Source: Adineta vaga
Lineage: Eukaryota; Rotifera
NCBI GenBank assembly: GCA_021613535.1
Contig: CP075493.1
Coordinates: 3,782,001-3,846,000 of the forward strand
DNA: 64,000 nucleotides
Direction of reading: 5' to 3'
In this document: positions 45,597 through 57,299 of the stretch, one piece after another
Numbering within the stretch: position 1 is the first letter of the stretch
Layout of the letters: the number at the start of each line of letters is the position of its first letter
Program-made: the position numbers and the translations under genes
Notes under the pieces: generated by a model
The model's database searches: none
The model's input: the letters and a program-made list of their open reading frames with translations, nothing else
What the model was told of the DNA's origin: nothing

Positions 45597-47432
45597 ATGA
45601 CGATGGTTAAATTTATTTTCTTCTTTGTAGCTCTTTATTTTGCAAGTAGTGAGTATTGAAAGAAGACTTTTTCTTCTAGGATTGAAATTCCATCATATTT
45701 TACAGGTAATGCTACACCTCGCTTTGCTAATTATATCCAAGATCATATGGTTTTGCAACGAGCTCCACAACGAGCTGTCGTTTGGGGATTTGGAGATACT
45801 AGTAAAGTAACAACACTTCGAATGAATAATAAAATTTATACAACAATGAGTCGATCAGAACTAGCGAATGATTTAGGTGAATCAATTTGGTCTGTTACAT
45901 TAGATCCTATTTCTGATGATGGACCATATGATATTCATGTTTCACAACCATTAGCAAATGGTTCACTTGTTACTATTATTCTTCATGATATTTTATTTGG
46001 TGATGTTTGGATATGTTCCGGTCAATCGAATATGCAAATGGCTGTCATCGATATTTTCAATGCTACAGAGGAAATTAATAATGCTGGTAATTATCCTAAA
46101 ATTCGAGTATTTACTGCGGCCTTAAAACCATCCGATACACCTATCGAAGAATTACTGGGCATAGAAGAAAATTGGTCAGTAGCATCACCACAAAGTATTG
46201 GTGGAGCAAGTTTTTCTTACATGTCAGCGGTTTGTTGGCTATATGGTCGACAGATTCATGAAGCATTAGGTGGGCGTCCTATTGGTCTTATCGCTACAAG
46301 TTGGGGTGGTACAGCTATTGAACTATGGATGCCGCCACCAGCCTTACATGATTGTGGTATTTCAACGTAAGTTTTTATGAAATATACTTTTTTTCTTTTT
46401 TGACTACAGTAGTTTCACGTATAGAAATGAGAAAGTACCATTACAGTCGTATGATAAATCTACAGAAATAATATCATTAAGTAATTCGAATCTATTTAAT
46501 GCAATGATTTATCCATTTACACGTATGGTTGTTTACGGTTCTATTTGGTATCAAGGTAATGAGAGAAAAAAAAAGCAAGATCAACTATTTCATTCGATAT
46601 AATTTCATTTTGTATAGGTGAATCAAATTCAGAGTATAACACAGATAAGTACGCTTGTACATTTGCAAAAATGATTGGATCTTGGAGACAAACATGGAAT
46701 CAACGTACAAATGGTATTACAGATGTACAATTTCCATTCGGTTTCGTTCAAGTAACATAATGATTGTTTCATTGACAAATAATTTCATACATATCTAATT
46801 TATAGTTGTCAACATGGTCAAACTCAAGTGCAAAAGTTGGTGGTTTTCCAATTATTCGTTGGCATCAAACATTTGACGTTGGTTATGTGCCTAATAATGT
46901 TGTTCCTAAAGTCTTTATGGCTGTTGCTCTAGATTTACGTGATGATCCTAATGGGTACGTATCAGGAATATGAAAGAAAAAAAGAATCTAACTTATAGAT
47001 ACTTGCAGTATTCATCCTCGAACTAAACATGATGTTGGTTATCGATTATCACGTTCTGGTTTAGCTGTTGCTTACAATCAACCAGTTGAATACCAAGGGC
47101 CTATTGTATCTAATGTTGTCTATACAACTGGTAGTCGAACGGTAAATATTACTTACACTGGTGTACAAAATATTGAATTACGAAATCCAAATGGTTTTGA
47201 AGTTTGTTGTCAAGGTAATCGTTGTAATGTTGAAGGTTTTTGGGAAGCAGCAAGTATATCGAGTAAAAATGCATTGACAATTACAGTCACTGTTTCACCT
47301 TCATGCGTTGGACAACGACTTTTTGGAATTCGTTATTTATGGCGTGAAACACCATGTCCATTCAAAGAAGCTGCACTTTATAGTTACACAGATCCTAATT
47401 TACCGTCACCACCATACATGAAAGTATTTTAA
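45597..47432 (+). CDS. SIAE: Sialate O-acetylesterase
   Basis: Six exons (45597-45648, 45706-46366, 46410-46555, 46618-46751, 46806-46954, 47009-47432) with introns of 43-62 bp give 521 residues. A signal peptide (MVKFIFFFVALYFASS) occupies exon 1, so the enzyme is lysosomal or secreted. FANYIQDHMVLQRAP is the family's N-terminal signature; WICSGQSNM carries the nucleophile Ser near residue 125; GLIATSWGGTAIE follows; and IHPRTKHDVGYRL (His near 383) gives the catalytic His. The enzyme removes O-acetyl groups from sialic acids. Length is close to human SIAE (523). Rotifers are not known for abundant sialic acid, so dietary or bacterial glycans are possible substrates. Poly(A) signal at 47494-47499. 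Confidence 0.9.
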
Positions 47433-47647
47433 TAATTTAAAACAATTTTCTGCTCATAGACAAAAATTCCATTTGATTACATTTTCAGTTTGAAATAAAT
47501 CTGTAATTGTCAGTAATCCAAAGCCTCATGCATTTCTATCTCTTGTGTGTGTGTGTGTGTGTGTGTGGATGTATCTTTAAAGAAAATAAAACGCGAGAAA
47601 AGATCATTCTGTTTATCTTCAGAAAGTATTTTCTTACTTTTCCTAAT

Positions 47648-48649
47648 ATGAATTCGACTAATTATTCTTGGTCATGGACAATTATATTGGTATCTTCTAT
47701 ACAAGAAGTATTCCAATATATAATGACCACTTTATTATTTCTTGGTATTTTTCCTAATCTAATGAGTTTTCTTATTTTTTATCAATCAAAATTTCGCAAA
47801 AATGCTTGTGCTGTCTTTTGTTCAGCAATTAGTCTTGTTAATATTCTTATTCTTATTCAAGGTTTTATTAAAACAATTCTTTTGATCATCTCTAAAATCG
47901 ATCCAGAAGATACAAATCTTAGCTACTGTAAAACGCGACTATATCTTCGACATAGTATGATGATGGTTAATCGCACATATACGATATTTGCTTGTGCGGC
48001 TTCCTATGCATTATCATCTGAAAAAACCCGAATTCGACTATTGATAACTCGTATATCACTTACATATCGTTCAATTTTCATATGTTGCTTTCTATGGTTT
48101 ATTATCAATATTCATATGCCATTCTACAGATATATACATAATAATGTTTGTGAAACAGCAAATACATATCAATATATATTTTCAATTTATTTATTTATTG
48201 TATCCGGTATACTATCACCAATGCTTATGATTATTTTTAGTCTTTTAACATTGTCAAATTTAAATCGTTTACATCGTCGTGTTCAACCAACAAATAACAA
48301 TTTAAATCCATCATTTTGTCTTCTTAGACGAGATATTCAATTGATACGTATGTTACTTGGTCATGTTGCTGTTTATATGATTACAACATTTCTCTATCCA
48401 ATTAATATGTTATATTTAGCAATAACATTTAATTCAGCGGATAAAAGTTCTGAACGAAAAACTATCGAATCTTTTATTACATTTCAAACAAATCATTTTC
48501 TTTTCTATTTCAATAATATTGCGCCATTTTTTACATATTATTTAACGTCATCAACATTTCGTAAAGAATTCAAAACTATGTTCTGCAAATGGCAACAAAA
48601 TCAACAACGTAATTTAACTAGTAATCAACGAATAATGATAACAGATTAG
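47648..48649 (+). CDS. Orphan rhodopsin-type 7TM receptor lacking a DRY motif
   Basis: A 333-residue frame beginning at ATG 47648, with seven hydrophobic segments and an N-glycosylation sequon near the N-terminus (NSTNYSW). TM1 is FLGIFPNLMSFLIFYQSKFR, a short loop NACAVFC leads to TM2, and TM3 contains a Cys before it (YCKTRLYLRHSMMMVNRTY). The usual (D/E)RY after TM3 is replaced by SYALSSEKTR. TM7 ends FNNIAPFFTYYLTSSTFRKEF, an FxxY-like version of NPxxY. These divergent receptors resemble rotifer-expanded peptide-type GPCRs. The frame is open further upstream and includes a (GT)n run read as CVCVCVC; I take that as 5' UTR because an acceptor-like TTCAG lies at 47619-47623. Poly(A) signal at 48691-48696. 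Confidence 0.65.
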   Translation: MNSTNYSWSWTIILVSSIQEVFQYIMTTLLFLGIFPNLMSFLIFYQSKFRKNACAVFCSAISLVNILILIQGFIKTILLIISKIDPEDTNLSYCKTRLYLRHSMMMVNRTYTIFACAASYALSSEKTRIRLLITRISLTYRSIFICCFLWFIINIHMPFYRYIHNNVCETANTYQYIFSIYLFIVSGILSPMLMIIFSLLTLSNLNRLHRRVQPTNNNLNPSFCLLRRDIQLIRMLLGHVAVYMITTFLYPINMLYLAITFNSADKSSERKTIESFITFQTNHFLFYFNNIAPFFTYYLTSSTFRKEFKTMFCKWQQNQQRNLTSNQRIMITD

Positions 48650-49028
48650 AAATGTTGTGTTTTTCGACTCAATCTGTAGTTTCTTTTGTCAATAAAGATT
48701 TTCTCCCATAGACAATAATCAGATCAAGTCGGAAGACTAATCATTGATCATTCGATTCATCAATAAGAATGACGTCGAACACGTCTACTCGATAAATAAG
48801 ATAGGAAAATGTAAAACTGATTTTATGAATCTTATGACATCTATATTTAACAGAACACACTTAAAGAACAACATGAAATAGAGATAAAAAGATTATTCAT
48901 CAGAATTTAAGTGTCAAATATGATCAAGAAAAAACTTCGAAAATTTGCATGCATGAAAATCTGTTTGACATGGCTTTGATGCAAATTTGTTCGAAAAAGA
49001 ACAACTTTTGTTTTTGAATATTGTACTT
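48650..49028. other. Intergenic between convergent genes, no gene seen
   Basis: 379 bp between the 3' ends of the 7TM receptor (+) and NAA10 (-). AATAAA at 48691-48696 belongs to the receptor. Confidence 0.5.
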
Positions 49029-49754
49029 CTATTGTACTTTTTTAATCGATACGAGATCACGACGCATTGAAAAAGCATCTTCTCCGTCAGCATAATATCG
49101 AGGATCACGATCTTGTATTCTAAAAAGAAAAATTCTTTTGTTTTATTTCAATAAACTTTATTTTTTTAACTTACGTAAAACTAAGTGCATCCTGATAAAG
49201 ATGTAAAGCTGCTCGGTTACTAACACGTACATGTAACGAAACATATTTAGCATTGAAATTTTCTACCATCGATCGACTAGCTTGATCCATTAGTTTTTGT
49301 GCAATACCTAGACGACGATGTGTACGTCGAACAGCCTAATCATACAAGCAAATAAATTCAAAATAATGATCGAAAATGAAATCTTACAAGAGAAGTTATA
49401 TGACCATGTGGTACGGATTTTTCACCTTCGTCTTCCCTATACGAATATATATGTATATATATATAGAATCATATGGTTTAAAATAGGAAAATTATATAAG
49501 CAAAAGAACTTATTTTACATTTTTGCTAAGACATAACCAACAATTTTGCCTGAATCATCTTCAGCTACATAGGATAATTGTGGCCAAGAAAGACCATGAT
49601 AAAAATAATATTTAAGTTGATAATTCTCAGGTAAACAAAGTAAATTACAATTTTGCATATTAATTAAATCATCTGGCTATAGGAAAAAAAATATGGTCAA
49701 TTGAACGAAATAAAAGCGTAGAACTTCACTTACAGTGGCATTTCTGATAATCAT
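49029..49754 (-). CDS. NAA10: N-alpha-acetyltransferase 10 (NatA catalytic subunit)
   Basis: Five minus-strand exons (49754-49734, 49676-49519, 49436-49388, 49335-49175, 49119-49029) give 159 residues. The sequence tracks animal NAA10 nearly throughout: [61 protein letters not shown], then the acetyl-CoA loop RRLGIA (about 82-87), [20 protein letters not shown] and [18 protein letters not shown]10 with NAA15 acetylates the N-termini of nascent proteins on the ribosome. The protein stops soon after the GNAT fold; the acidic C-terminal tail of the roughly 235-residue vertebrate protein is absent. First exon encodes only seven residues. Confidence 0.95.
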
Positions 49755-50201
49755 CCTTTTATAAATTCCAATAGTCCAAAAGAATTATGTTTTTTTAATT
49801 ATTTTGAAAAGAACTTTGAAGTATGACTAGCGACATCTATAATTAGACTTGAATTTTCCTTTTTTTCTTTTGATTTAAAATTTAAAATTTTGAAAATAAA
49901 TTTTCTCTACTTTTTTCCATACTTTTCTAAAATTTTATTTCATTATTGCAATCGAATATGAGAAGCAAGAGTAGCATCTTGAGTGGAGTTTCACAATCTC
50001 TTTATGTTCATCATGGCCGTTGATGATGTCGATGCATGTATGAGTTCGGATTGAGAAAAACTCAACACAAACAAACAAACAAACATACATATATTACGAC
50101 TAAGAGAAAACAATGATTCTGCAATTATTTCAAACTTCAATATTGAATTTCTTTCACAAATCTTTCAGTTCGACAATGTGTCGAAGACGCTGTTTAATTT
50201 A
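49755..50201. promoter_or_regulatory. Shared 5' region of NAA10 (-) and DGKQ (+)
   Basis: 447 bp between divergent starts. It includes a CAAA repeat (about 50073-50088) and an acceptor-like TTTCAG at 50163-50168, 34 bases before the DGKQ start, which may be a 5' UTR or trans-splice acceptor. An out-of-frame ATG at 50176 opens a tiny upstream frame. Confidence 0.4.
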
Positions 50202-53200
50202 ATGGCCGGTACTGGCCAAAATCAACAAAAACAACAACAACAACAAGATCAGCAACAAAACGTTAAATATCTATATTTCCATTACAATAATAATACCACT
50301 AATACAAATAATTCCATTGTTCAAATCAATAAAATATCAACATCATCATCATCTGTATGCACTGCGACAAATCATTCACAAACGATGATGACTTCGTCGA
50401 CATCTCCTTGGCATCATACATCAACTCTCGCCGGTGATAATGATAATTCCTTAAATTGTGATGGAGTTAATATAACTAGAATGATTGAACAAGGACCCTC
50501 ACTTTCATTAAATACTGATTGTACAAATACAGCTCAACAACCATATGAAAATAATGGACATTTCTTTGTCAAGAAAACTTTTCATAAACCAACGTATTGT
50601 CATCATTGTGTCGAAATGCTATGGGGACTGATCGGACAAGGATATTATTGCGAAGGTAAGAAAATTAAATGAATCATTTATTTTAATTGTTTTTTTCTTC
50701 CTATTTGTTTTGATTTTTAGTATGTAATTTTATTTGTCATGATCGATGTCGAAAGCATGTCATTTCTCCTTGCTCAAGCATTGCACCTATACTTATCAAA
50801 GTAAATCAATTGTTAATTCAATATTTGATAAAAGAACAGCTAGATAATCATCTATTATATTCTTGTAGAATCCCGTGTGTCACATATGGTCGGATGTATC
50901 CCGGTTTAAACGTAAATTTTGCAATGTATGTCGAAAACGACTTGAAGATATATCAGCTGTACGCTGTGAAGGTATGTTCTTTCACCTAGTTTTAGCATAT
51001 ATATTGTATTGTATTGTGTTGTATTGTGTTCAGAAAGGAAAGGACATTTAATCAGGTAAAAAGCTGCAAAAATAAACTAGTTTTCACTAATTTACTAACG
51101 ATTTTCAGTCTTAATGAATAAATCTTTCCAATTATAATATATTTTTGTTTGTATCCTAGTTTGCGAGTATTATGCACATGATGATTGTAAAGATTTTGCT
51201 GTTAATGATTGTCGTGAAACAGCAACATATGCACCATCAAGAGATAATGTAAGTTAATTAATATAATCTAATAAAAATGATATTAAACAAATTTTCGTTG
51301 CAATATTTTAGTCCACCATATCAGTAAGACATCATCATCATTGGCGTGAAGGAAATCTGCCATCAAATTCCAAATGTGCAATCTGTAGAAAAACGTGTTG
51401 GTCAAGTGAATGTCTTGCTGGAATGAGATGTGAATGGTGTGGAATAACTGTACGTATCTGATGATTAAAATAATCTTGTAGGAAATATTTGTATGTAATT
51501 TTTTCAGACCCATAGTACATGTCGTTCACGTATGCCAGAAGATTGTGGTTTTGGTACTTTAAGAGATATAATAATTCCACCATATGCAATATCAATTCCA
51601 CGTATAGCTGATTTAAATAAAGATCTTATATTGGGTATTGGAAATAATAAAGATAAACCAATACAAAATACAAATTCACAATCAAATAATAGTACAGGAA
51701 CAGGACTAGAATCGAATATTATTATTGCCCCAGAATCCAAAAGTGCTGTTCATTTTGGTAAGTGAAAAATAATGTGACTGTAATAAGCTTTTTTTTTCTC
51801 TTCTTTTGTTCGTCTCTTATTTCATATCAAAAATTGTTATGCACAGATTGATTTCTATATATTGTATTGCACTCAATGTATAAATGTATATTATCTTATA
51901 GTATCACAACGTAGTTTTCATGATGTATCAAAAGCAGCAAAGCGAAGTGGTTCAAGTCTTGTTCGACGTATACAACGACAATCATCAGTTGTTTTACCAA
52001 GAAAAAGATTTCTAACATCTCAACAACCCATCCAAAGGGGTACCAATCGTTTTTTCCTAATTGACTATTTAGCACGCTCTTCTTTGACATAATCTATTCT
52101 GCATGCATGTGTCTAGGATGTCTTGAATTTTATATTCTTTTATCGAATGAATATATTTGATCTGATCAGATGTTTATTTTCGTTTCTTCTTTTTTCAATT
52201 TTAGTAAAAAGTTCATCGACAGAGCATCTATCGGGTGGTGATGCTGATCTTGGTGGAATCGAAAGAGATTATCGAAGTCGAGGAGCTGAAGCTTGTTCAA
52301 GTCCAAATATACAAACGGAAAGTATTGTTAGTAAAAAACAACGAGATGTAAGAACAAATAAAGGACAACAAGAAGAAGAAGAAGAACGAGGTAATAGATA
52401 AAATGAAAACAAGAATTTCATCCGTTTTTTGTTTCTATTCGTTGTCTTTAGAAATAATCCGTGTCTATGATGGTAATGCAACTTTTCGTAATAGCACTCC
52501 ACGTTCTATATCCGTACCAAAACAAGCAACTTATACCCAGATACTGGTACATATTCAATAACATATTTCAATGATATAAATTTGAAAAATGAAATTCTTT
52601 CATTTTAGGAGGCTGCTCTCCGCACATTCCATATCAATGATGATAGCACTAAATATTGTATAACTGTACCGACAGATGATGGTATGAATATTTTACTCAT
52701 GTATTGATGTGTGAAAAGAATAGTTGTTAGAGTTGAATCGATATACGAAAAAATGTCTTGATAGAAGATATCTACATACGTTTTATTTTTCTAGTCGGTG
52801 GTGATCAACCCATTGATGAAGCAATCCCACTGAAATCTCTCAAACAGTTATGCGGTCGTAAACTTAATATTTACATTCGATATAAAGAACGAGCTGATAT
52901 GGATTTTGATTATGTACGTGTTTATCCTGGCATCCTTAAGTACGTATAAAAACTTTCTTCTAGTTCGATTGATTTGATTTGATTTGTTTTCTTTTCCTTT
53001 TAGAACTCATGATGGTTTTAAAGTGATTAAAGTTACATCATCTAGTACAACATCTGAAGTTATTGCTAAAGCTTTAACAGATTTTGGTATACGTAATGTA
53101 AATGCGGAAAAATATTCGCTGGTCGAAGTCTTACTTATATCCAATGTTAATTATACTGATCGAATTTTAGAACCCCATGAATTTCCTTTACATGTTTTAA

Positions 53201-55263
53201 GACAACAGAGAAAAGTAAATTGATTGTTTTATGATTTTGATCATATTTATTTTTTAATATACTTTCTTTAGGAATCTGTTCGTAGTCATCGTGTAACACG
53301 GTTTTATTTACAACATAAAGATGATCCACATGGACCATCTGTATCTTTATTTGTTGGGAATCTACCTCCTGGTCCTCGAACGGAAAAACAGTATGAAAAA
53401 ATTCTTTTTCAAGATATCTTTCAAAATAATAAAGATTTAAAATGGGATAATATGGATGTTATTTATTATGAACATGGAGCAATGGTTTTAGTTTATAATG
53501 ATAGTGATCGTGCAACACGTGCATTTACTATTTTACAAAAAGCATATCATGATCAAAATAAATTATTAGTTTTAATGTTGCCTAATATTCAATCTCAAGT
53601 TTTAACATCAAATATAAGTCCATTACTTGTTTTTGTTAATGTCAAATCAGGTGGACAACAAGGTGCAGAATTAATCACTAATTTTCGTCATTTACTTAAT
53701 CCACATCAAGTTTTTGATTTACAAAATGGTGGACCATTACCTGGCCTTTATGTTTTTCGTAATATTCCACACTATCGTATCTTAGCGTGTGGAGGTGATG
53801 GAACTGTTGGCTGGGTATTAAGTTGTTTAGATAATGTTGGTCAAGATGCTCAATGTCAATCACCACCTATTGGTATCGTACCACTTGGTACAGGAAATGA
53901 TTTAGCACGTGTATTACGATGGGGTTCTGGTTATACGGGTGGTGAAGAACCTTTAGCATTACTCAGGGATATGGTTGATGCCGAAGAAATTAAATTAGAT
54001 CGTTGGACAGTAGTATTTCATCAAGATCAAGATAAACGTGTAACAACAGCAGCATCTGATGTTAACAGTAATAAAAGCACCACAACAGCAGTATTTAATT
54101 CAGCAACAGCAAAAGCAGAAGAGAAAAAACAAAAATTACGAATACTTAATCTACCACCACCAGCTGCTGCATTACCGGTTAGTAATCAAATGTTATTTTT
54201 ATGCACAAATGATCGACGGATTGGACACATATTCTAGAATTTGAATTGAGATAGATTAATAATATTGAAAAAGTTCATAAGAGAAATAAATTGTTTTCTA
54301 TTTAGAATGTCGTTCAGGTTTCAACAAGTGAAGATAAAACAGAAATGTTTGTCATGAATAATTATTTTGGTTTGGGACTTGATGCTGATATTTGTCTGGA
54401 TTTTCATATGGCTCGAGAAGAAAATCCAAATAAATTCAATAGCCGGTATTATAGAAATTTTTCGTTTGATTTTTTACCATGTATTAAATTTTTGTTTAAG
54501 AATACAAGCCAAAGGTTATTATTTAAAAACTGGTTTAAGAAAAATGATGAAAAAAGGTGGTTTAAAAGATTTCACACGAGATATTGTATTAGAAGTTGAT
54601 GGAAAACGTGTTGATCTACCATCTCTGGAAGGCATTGTGATTATGAATATACTCAGGTAAATTTGAATACAAAAGTTGCTTACCGAAAAATCTTTATATT
54701 TTTGTTCTTAAAAATTTGAACTAAAATTTAAATGCACAAAATCCTATTGAATGATAAGAAAAATAATTCTATTCCGATATTTTAGCTGGGCAAGTGGTGC
54801 CAATCTTTGGGGACATGAAAAAGATGATAAATTTAATCGACCAACACATTATGACGGAATGCTAGAAGTTGTTGGTGTCACTGGTATTGTACATCTTGGT
54901 CAAATTCAATCGGGCATACGTTCAGGAATTCGTCTTGCTCAAGGTGGACATGTAAGATTTATAATATTGTTTATGAACATATCTAAATGAATTTGTTTTT
55001 AAGGTTCATATTCGAATGAATAATGATTATCCCGTACCAGTTCAAGTTGATGGTGAACCATGGCTCCAACCTCCTTGTGACATCACTATTATACGATCAG
55101 CACTCAAAGTAAAAACTAATGCATTTTTATCGATGAAATTCATTCGTTTCATATGTATCTATTTTAGGCAACAATGCTTCGAAAACGTAAATCGAAGATT
55201 AAACGTCGTAATACAGAGCCAAGTGTTTACTTTCCTGATCCAGATGATGATTCAAAATGTTGA
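50202..55263 (+). CDS. DGKQ: Diacylglycerol kinase theta
   Basis: Eighteen in-phase exons (first 50202-50655, last 55168-55263) give about 1,176 residues. Order: Gln/Asn/Ser-rich N-terminus; three C1 domains starting at [36 protein letters not shown] and [18 protein letters not shown]; a Ser/Glu-rich linker; a Ras-associating region ([13 protein letters not shown], then [20 protein letters not shown]); the catalytic domain ([20 protein letters not shown] at about 828-835, [18 protein letters not shown]); and the accessory domain ([49 protein letters not shown]). Three C1 plus RA is specific to the theta type. It phosphorylates diacylglycerol to phosphatidic acid. Exon limits near the catalytic/accessory junction are 53272-54177, 54306-54445 and 54501-54656. 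A Thr/Ser/Ala/Lys-rich insert precedes the 54177 donor (GTTAGT). Confidence 0.9.
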
Positions 55264-56119
55264 CTTTTTTCGTTCTCCTTTCTTAGCTGGTCTGAGATAA
55301 AACCTTCTCTCTTTCTCTCTTTATATATAGATACAAATCTATTTATCTTCTACAAAATATTCTAGTCATAAAATTATACATAGAACAACACATCGGTGAC
55401 GTGCGTGCTTATTCTCATATTCTATCTTTTTTTAATGTATACATATCAAAACAAAGATAGAGATGTCTTGAAAACATGCGCGTGCATAATATTTCGATGA
55501 CATACATATATAACTAAGCAGAAACAAAAAGTCGTCAAACATCCCTTCTTACTGAAATTCTAGTCGCTGCTGCAGCTGATTGTTTTTTAGGCAAAATTAT
55601 TCTCTCGCAACGTTTTTTGTCTCACTCTCTCTCTCTCTCTCTCTCTCTCTCGTTTCTCATTTCTTTTCTCGCGACTGAATAGTGTGTTTGTGTTTTAGTC
55701 CTATCTCTCTCTCTCTTTCGTTTTCTTTTCGTCTATTCTAAATTACACATAACTAACAAACAAACTAACTACTAGAACAGTGATTCTCGTTCGTATTAAC
55801 CTTCTAGATACTTGTGCGGTTTCTTTTTTTTCTCTCTCTCTTTGTCACAAAATGCTATCTATCCTTTGTTTGTTTTCTTTTTTGTGTATAACCGCAGAAG
55901 ATGCTTGTCAAGTATTTGTGTGTGTGCGTGGATGTCGATTTCTTTTATGATTGTTCTATGAGCGTTCTTTTCTTCTACTTCTTTCTCTCTCGACAATTCA
56001 AATAAACATTATACATTTAAGATATTACGTTTGATTTTGTTTGAATCTTACAAATGAATATTAATTGGAGTTGTATTTGAAAAATCTTTGCTTATTTCTA
56101 TAGATTTTTTCAATTAATC
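55264..56119. other. Intergenic / 5' UTR with CT microsatellite
   Basis: 856 bp between DGKQ and elongin C, same strand. Contains a (TC)n run around 55623-55650 and several other CT-rich tracts, plus an acceptor-like TATAG at 56099-56103 that may end a 5' UTR intron or mark a trans-splice site for elongin C. No coding potential. Confidence 0.5.
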
Positions 56120-56549
56120 ATGCCTACGGATACGTCTGGTGCTACATCAGCTAATTCTTATGGTGGATTAGAAGGACCCGAGTCTGTGTATTTAAAATTG
56201 ATCTCATCCGATGGGCACGAATTTGTTGTACGTCGTGACTTTGCAACTATTGCATCACCAACAATCAAAAATATGCTTAGTGGTCCAGGACAGTATTCTG
56301 AATCACAACCAAATGAAATATATCTGAAAGATATTCCATCACATGTACTTATTAATGTTTGTCGTTATTTTGCTTATAAAGCTAAGTATACAAAGTAAGA
56401 AAAATCAATACGTTTGAAAATTTCTTGGTAATAATTATAACTAACTCTTATGTCTTCCCTTTAGTTCATCGATCGATATTCCCGAATTTCCAATTGATAT
56501 ACATGTTGTACTTGAATTACTTGTTGCATCAGATTTTCTCGACTGTTAA
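56120..56549 (+). CDS. ELOC: Elongin C
   Basis: Two exons (56120-56394, 56465-56549) with a 70 bp intron give 119 residues, close to the human length of 112. [20 protein letters not shown] followed by [34 protein letters not shown] and the exact C-terminal type ...EFPID...[12 protein letters not shown] are diagnostic of elongin C, a BTB/POZ-like (Skp1-fold) protein. It pairs with elongin B as adaptor of cullin-2/5 ubiquitin ligases and in the elongin transcription elongation complex. The N-terminus is Ser/Thr-rich and a little longer than in vertebrates. Poly(A) signal at 56682-56687. Confidence 0.96.
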
Positions 56550-57299
56550 TAATCAATCTTTTTCGTATTTTCAACATTTAATCATGGATTTTATAGAGTA
56601 ACTTGAAATTTTCTTCATTTTGTATATGTACTAGGAAACAAAAATATGAGTAATTGCATCCATTTCGTCATTTCTCATTCTAATAAAAATAATCTAGGCA
56701 ATTAATTTGTATTAGAACAACGAATATCAATACATATGAAACGATCGTAATTGCAAACTGCCATTATCATTGAAAATTTAGTGAATGTATGTGAGTAAGA
56801 AAGGCTGGAAGATGTTCGTTTGTTTGAACTCAAGTGAAATAAAAGAATAGCAAATTATCTATATCGATCTTGATTATTGACATAAGCAAATCATTCTTTT
56901 TCTTGATGAAAATATTCGTCTTTTGATTTACTCAGCATTTGCAATAGTATTTTCCAATTGAATAATCAATACTATGTCAACATTTCTTCACTATTATACT
57001 TAATGATATACTCCTTCAATCATATGATTGATTTCGCAGCAACCTCGAATTACTTCCAGCACTTGCATCAACAAGTGACAAATAGCTGACGATTAATGTC
57101 AATTGTTTGAACTTTCCATGTAGAGAGAAAATTGAACATCTATTCGTTAATTTTCATTTGAAATCAAATGAATATTTTCATATATTTCAAGTAAAAGTAA
57201 GCAAATAAGTAACATACGAAACGAAAAGAAGAAGAAGAAGAAGAAGAAGAAGAAATATATATATAAGGAGAAAAGTAAGTTTATTTTGAAAAGAATTCT
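56550..57299. other. Intergenic between convergent genes, GAA microsatellite
   Basis: 750 bp between elongin C (+) and the class A GPCR (-). Contains the elongin C poly(A) signal (56682-56687) and a GAA repeat at about 57228-57255. No gene seen. Confidence 0.5.

Noticed and set aside
47507-47647. N-terminal extension of the 7TM receptor including a CVCVCVC run
   Set aside because: It is a GT microsatellite read in frame, followed by an acceptor-like site; a receptor start at 47648 gives a normal N-terminus with a glycosylation sequon.
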